Source: Przewalskia tangutica
Taxonomy: Eukaryota > Streptophyta > Magnoliopsida > Solanales > Solanaceae
Assembly: GCA_029844215.1 (NCBI GenBank)
Contig: CM056728.1
Location: 86,551,676 to 86,615,675 of the forward strand
DNA length: 64,000 bases
Reading direction: 5' to 3'
Under the pieces are notes generated by a model. That model worked only from the letters and a program-made list of their open reading frames with translations. It searched no databases and was not told the DNA's origin. Shown piece after piece: positions 60,488-64,000 of this stretch (positions are counted from its first letter, which is position 1; the number at the start of each line of letters is the position of its first letter). Made by a program: the position numbers and the translations under genes.

Positions 60488-61463
60488 TAGGGTTGTCTTT
60501 TCATTGTGTTTTTACTTCTTTTTTTGGAAATCCATCAAACTCGAGATATGCGCCAAATCCATACATCATTGTCCCTGGATATGGAAACATCTTTACGAAG
60601 GATAAGATAAAAAAAATCAAAGTTCTTCCTCACTAACATCTAAGAAGCCCCGGCTAATTGAACGCCAACAGCTGCAAAGCGTGAACGGTTGGGCCTTCTT
60701 TTCTGTGGGAATCCAACCCACTCCCAAGTGTTTGAACGCACTATTTAACCTCTCAGGTAGGTCAAAGTTTTGTTGCGATAATGACGTGCACTCTTGCCCA
60801 AGGAGCAAATTCCTGAAACTGTTATCAAATTCCTGAAACTGTTATCAAATTCCTACTTCTTGGCCACTAGGTTTTTCCCTTTGGGACGAATGGAGAACTA
60901 TTGTAAGAATAGAATTACATTAATTCTGAAATTTGGTAGGGAAAAATTGCTCGATAAATAGAAGGGACGAGTTGCTAGAACGTCAAAAAATATATGAGAA
61001 CAAGTTATTCACAATTACTAAAATAGAACACGTGACTTCGAAAAGTCACAGTTACTGCTGAGTGCTGAGAATCCAATTTTTTCTTCTAAATCTGACCATT
61101 TAAATGTTCTATTTTCAGGCAGCGGGGACTAGTATTATCAGGACAATGTTCGTCATTAAAGAAATTAATACTCATCATGGTTGCAATTCAATATGATTGG
61201 TATAATGAAGCAATTGCTGGTTAGAGCTGCAAAAGTTACAATTCTCAACAAAATTATATACAAATTTCATATCAAAGCTTTAAGGATACTTACTGAAACT
61301 GTGTGACCAAAATTGTTACCCCCACCGCTTCCCCCTGGTGGACTAAGAAGTGAAAGGTACAAACATAAGGGAAAAGTGTAGCTGAGGTTATATAGAGTCA
61401 CGACCAAACATGTCCTCCATTCAATATCTTTTGTTTCTTCTCTCTTCTTTTATTGTTTTGTGT
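60488..61463. other. Intergenic DNA with an unassigned 63-codon frame
   Basis: A minus-strand open frame at 60808-60617 (LSQQNFDLPERLNSAFKHLG, then WRSISRGFLDVSEEEL before a TGA) looks compositionally protein-like but matches nothing I know; it could be a gene relic. Just beyond it a 20-bp unit, tcctgaaactgttatcaaat, is present twice in tandem (60811-60850). The stretch to 61463 should include the 3' UTR of the UTP12-like locus. Confidence 0.35.
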
Positions 61464-61759
61464 CTACCCTTTCTTTGTTGCGTGAGAGTATCTCCAATAA
61501 TTTCTTCTTGATGGAGCATCTGACCGCGAAGACATAATTTTCTGAGGACAACAGAAATAGATTATTCACATCCTTATGAACTTGGAATAGAGGCTGACAA
61601 AATCAAAATCACAAAAAAAACGTACCATGAAATGATCCACTGCAGCAAGGTTGAAACCGATGGTATCTTTGCATTCCTGTGGTATTCAGACAATTCATAT
61701 CAAAAATAGGATCCCCTATGAAGACAGTGGTTCTGCATTTACAAGCTTAATTACAAAAC

Positions 61760-61973
61760 GGAAAAGGGTCAAAATGCCCCTAAAGTATGCAAAATTCACA
61801 ACATTTAAACTCTATTAATAGTTTAGCCCAACCATGCCCCTGTCGTAACTTATTTGGGCAAAATGCCCTTAACCCTTATTTTCACATAAAACTTAACTGA
61901 TCATAATCAGAAGACTAACAGGGGCATATTTGGACCTACACGCATACCCTCAGGGCATATTTGATCCAATTTA
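61760..61973. mobile_element. Possible short MULE-type element in a UTP12 intron
   Basis: It starts GGAAAAGGGTCAAAATGCCC, similar to the MULE ends at 8877-10025. The far side, complemented, gives a weaker GGATCAAATATGCCCTGAGG. I found no 9-bp duplication, so boundaries and class are tentative. Confidence 0.35.
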
Positions 61974-62639
61974 GTTCCTAACTGCAATTATGCAACTTGT
62001 GAAGTTAAACCTTTATAAAAGGATAATATAAAGAGGTGAGGTGTGCAGGTAGTGGAAGTCATAGACATGGTTGAATAGTTTCGGATTTTAGGAGAAGAAA
62101 ACAACAAGGAACATCTTCAACTTCGCTAACATCCCTCAAAAAAGTCATAGCAAAATGTGCTCATCGAACTTACCTTAACTCTTGCATGAAGAATGTCTTT
62201 CAGTTGGGTCAAGAGGGGTCTGGTCTGGCAGAGACAGTTGAAACCAGTTGGTGATGATGAAGTTGCAATAGCACCGTTGTTACCCTACAAACAAGCTCCA
62301 CCTGCAAGAACAGTAGAAGGATAACTACCATGAAATTCAAGATTGGACATAGCTTGTAAACAGCAGAAGACAGGAACTTCATTCAAGCACCGCGTACTTT
62401 CTAAAATTACAAGTCAGAAGACATAATACTACCTAGTTGATGTTGACGTGCAAAAATTTGCTGATTGCTGCTTACTTTACTTTATACAAAATGGAAAAGA
62501 ATATTGTTGATTGCTACTGAAATTACCCATCTCCACTCTTTTGGAGATTGATCTTAATATGAGACGATCCTATTCAATTATTTTGTTTTCAATAGCTCAA
62601 GACAACATTTTATGTTTTATAATATAAATGCAACAAAGT

Positions 62640-62780
62640 GGAGTCTTGGAGTAACTGGTAAAGTTGTTGTCATGTGACCAGGAGGTCATGGGGCTGCGTA
62701 CAATAGACCCTTGTGGTCCGGCCCTTCCCTGGACCCCGCGCATAGCGGGAGCTTAGTGACCGGACTACCTTTTTAAAAAA
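62640..62780 (+). mobile_element. TS/SolS-type SINE with 19-bp target duplication, internally deleted
   Basis: The body gaccaggaggtca, then gctgcgtacaatagaccctt, gtggtccggcccttccc and gcatagcgggagcttagtg is the familiar nightshade TS SINE. It ends in a short T then A run. aatataaatgcaacaaagt is repeated on both sides (62621-62639 and 62781-62799). Compared with the full family the middle, including the tRNA-like B box, is missing, so it could not be transcribed efficiently by RNA polymerase III. It lies in a UTP12 intron, antisense to the gene. Confidence 0.9.
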
Positions 62781-63003
62781 AATATAAATGCAACAAAGTC
62801 TAAATCCCGTTGAAAGAAAATACTAACCTTATCTGGTATAGAGGCCCAATCCTTCAGGTACGAGAAGAGCTCCATAGCATCAGAAAAGGGTAAAGCCTGC
62901 AAGGAACATTTAAAATATAATCATATATATAAGACAAAATCAAAGTTGAGAAGGATAACACATAACAAGAGCGACATAGATAACCCCTATCTCAACATTA
63001 GAG

Positions 63004-63037
63004 TAAAAGGCAGTCCGGTGCTCTAAGCTTGCGCTAC
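63004..63037 (-). mobile_element. 3' fragment of a second TS-type SINE
   Basis: Complement of aaaaggcagtccggtgctct plus aagcttgcgct matches the SINE 3' end (agcgggagcttagtgcaccg...). About 34 bp only; no duplication was identified. It lies in the intron between the first two UTP12 exons of this window, which otherwise (62897-63899) shows no gene; the 104-codon frame at 63082-63396 there has no family features. Confidence 0.5.
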
Positions 63038-64000
63038 TAAAACTAGGTTTTTCAACGAATTCTACAAGACGCTAACACGTGCTAGATATGATGTAGGAAA
63101 ATCTTGGGGTATCCCAAGTCTTTTTTCCTGGGTGACACATGATGTAAGAATGGCCGTAATAAGGTAATTTGGGCTGCTTTCCAAGCGGATGCATGCAAGG
63201 CACAATACGACTTTTGAGTAAACCAAAAAAGACATGTAAACTCAGTTAAGTTTTGTGCCAAAGATGTCACACAATCTTCCGCATCCAATCGACTCCATTT
63301 CAACCACAGATAGGCTCCAGGACCAGACATACAAATGTCCATACTAAAAGCAGGAAATTCAATTATTGATAAATTATATCTAGTAACAACTATCACGCGT
63401 ATCCATCCTCTAATGGTCTAATCTAAACCACAGGAAAAAGGGTATTCTATTCTTAAGCGCGTAGAAAACAGAGAGCAATTATAAACGACAAAGGAAATCT
63501 TAACAAATCAAAACACAAGTATGGAAAAATTATAAAACCCTCTGAGATTGACATTAAGATTTCTATTTGAACTAGTTTCAAATTAATTTCACTACCCTCA
63601 AAAGGATATTTTATCTCTTATTACACAGCATCAGAAGTTAAATGGGACGGACCAATAAGCTTCTCATTATCAAATATAAACCTAACCCGGGGCCCGCATT
63701 TAGGCAAGGTGTCACCGAGTAGCAATTTACAAACTAAAGCTCAATGACATATGTATGGACCATACCTCAAGCATATGGAATCGCCAAGATGATATTTGAA
63801 ATTGTAACAGTTAAATGACATTTCAGGTCAGGAAATAATTACTAAAAAGGCTGATTTTCCTAATTAAAATGAACTCATTACTTCAAAATAACCACTTACC
63901 AGCAACGTTTGCTCCAGATCGTTAGTATGAACACTAGATAATGCACGAAGAACATAATCAGAAGGAGAAAGCCCAAGCAAAAGAATATTCGGCCTGAATT

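Larger units (their letters stand above)
61464..64000 (-). pseudogene. UTP12: WDR3/UTP12 homologue, last five exons, frame broken
   Basis: UTP12 (WDR3) is a WD40 protein of the small-subunit processome and acts in nucleolar 18S rRNA maturation. Only its C-terminal Utp12 domain is in the window; the WD repeats lie to the right. Exons (minus): 64000-63900 (PSDYVLRALSSVHTNDLEQT), 62896-62828 (ALPFSDAMELFSYLKDWAS), 62301-62174 (VELVCRVTTVLLQLHHHQLV...), 61676-61626 (ECKDTIGFNLAAVDHFM), 61541-61464. Introns are GT-AG, phase 0. Exon 62301-62174 has a 5-bp tandem duplication (ggtct at 62217 and 62222), making it 128 bp instead of 123 and causing a stop soon after. In the last exon the conserved KKKLLEI continues in another frame. 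Either it is a pseudogene or the assembly has errors. Confidence 0.75.

Noticed and set aside
60617..60808. A last exon of UTP12 or of a neighbouring gene
   Set aside because: No homology recognised and no clear splice link; UTP12 already ends at 61464.
62640..62780. tRNA gene
   Set aside because: The tRNA-like start belongs to a SINE; no cloverleaf, no B box, and a 19-bp target duplication flanks it.
63082..63396. 104-codon frame on the UTP12 strand
   Set aside because: It lies inside an intron with good splice sites on both sides and matches nothing in UTP12.

Overview
The window is plant nuclear DNA, most likely from a Solanaceae species. The evidence for Solanaceae is a TS/SolS-type SINE at 62640-62780, several MITE types common in nightshade introns, and a fragment of plant mitochondrial rps3. 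The family assignment is an inference from repeats; no search was run. Genes are sparse. About 52 of the 64 kb is LTR retrotransposon sequence, mostly one family with very long LTRs (2.5-4.0 kb, TGTTAtACCCC...GTCGTGACA).

Layout. 1-7680: pieces of three long-LTR insertions (D minus, a plus-strand LTR end, E minus). 7681-10500: AT-rich intergenic DNA holding a 1.15 kb Mutator-like element with 9-bp target-site duplications (TSDs). 10501-16427, minus: an eight-exon gene for a 535-residue membrane-anchored P-loop protein with a zeta-toxin-type kinase domain; its introns carry four MITE-like elements and possibly a second promoter. 16556-60286: a nested retrotransposon stack that starts about 130 bp upstream of this gene's ATG. 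60290-60487: nuclear copy of mitochondrial rps3. 61464-64000, minus: the last five exons of a WDR3/UTP12 homologue, with its frame broken twice.

The stack can be unpicked because each insertion has matching 5-bp TSDs. The base layer is two Ty1/copia elements head to tail (minus), sharing one LTR that looks chimeric. Into it went solo LTR-1 (18771-40788, TSD TTAAT), solo LTR-2 (43334-47361, AAAAC) and solo LTR-3 (48005-58630, AGGAC). LTR-1 then received element C (19782-29034, minus, CTTGT) and element A (29580-38986, plus, AACGT). LTR-3 received element B (49328-56948, plus, TTTTG). A, B and C have two LTRs, a tRNA-iMet-type primer site, a gag-like region and no recognisable pol, so they are non-autonomous (TR-GAG-like).

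The most striking observation is an intron inside the LTR. A GT...AG segment of 236-750 bp lies at the same place in every complete LTR of the family except the two LTRs of element B. There it is missing exactly, exon joined to exon. B therefore looks like a copy made from spliced RNA, with strong-stop DNA carrying the spliced leader into both LTRs.
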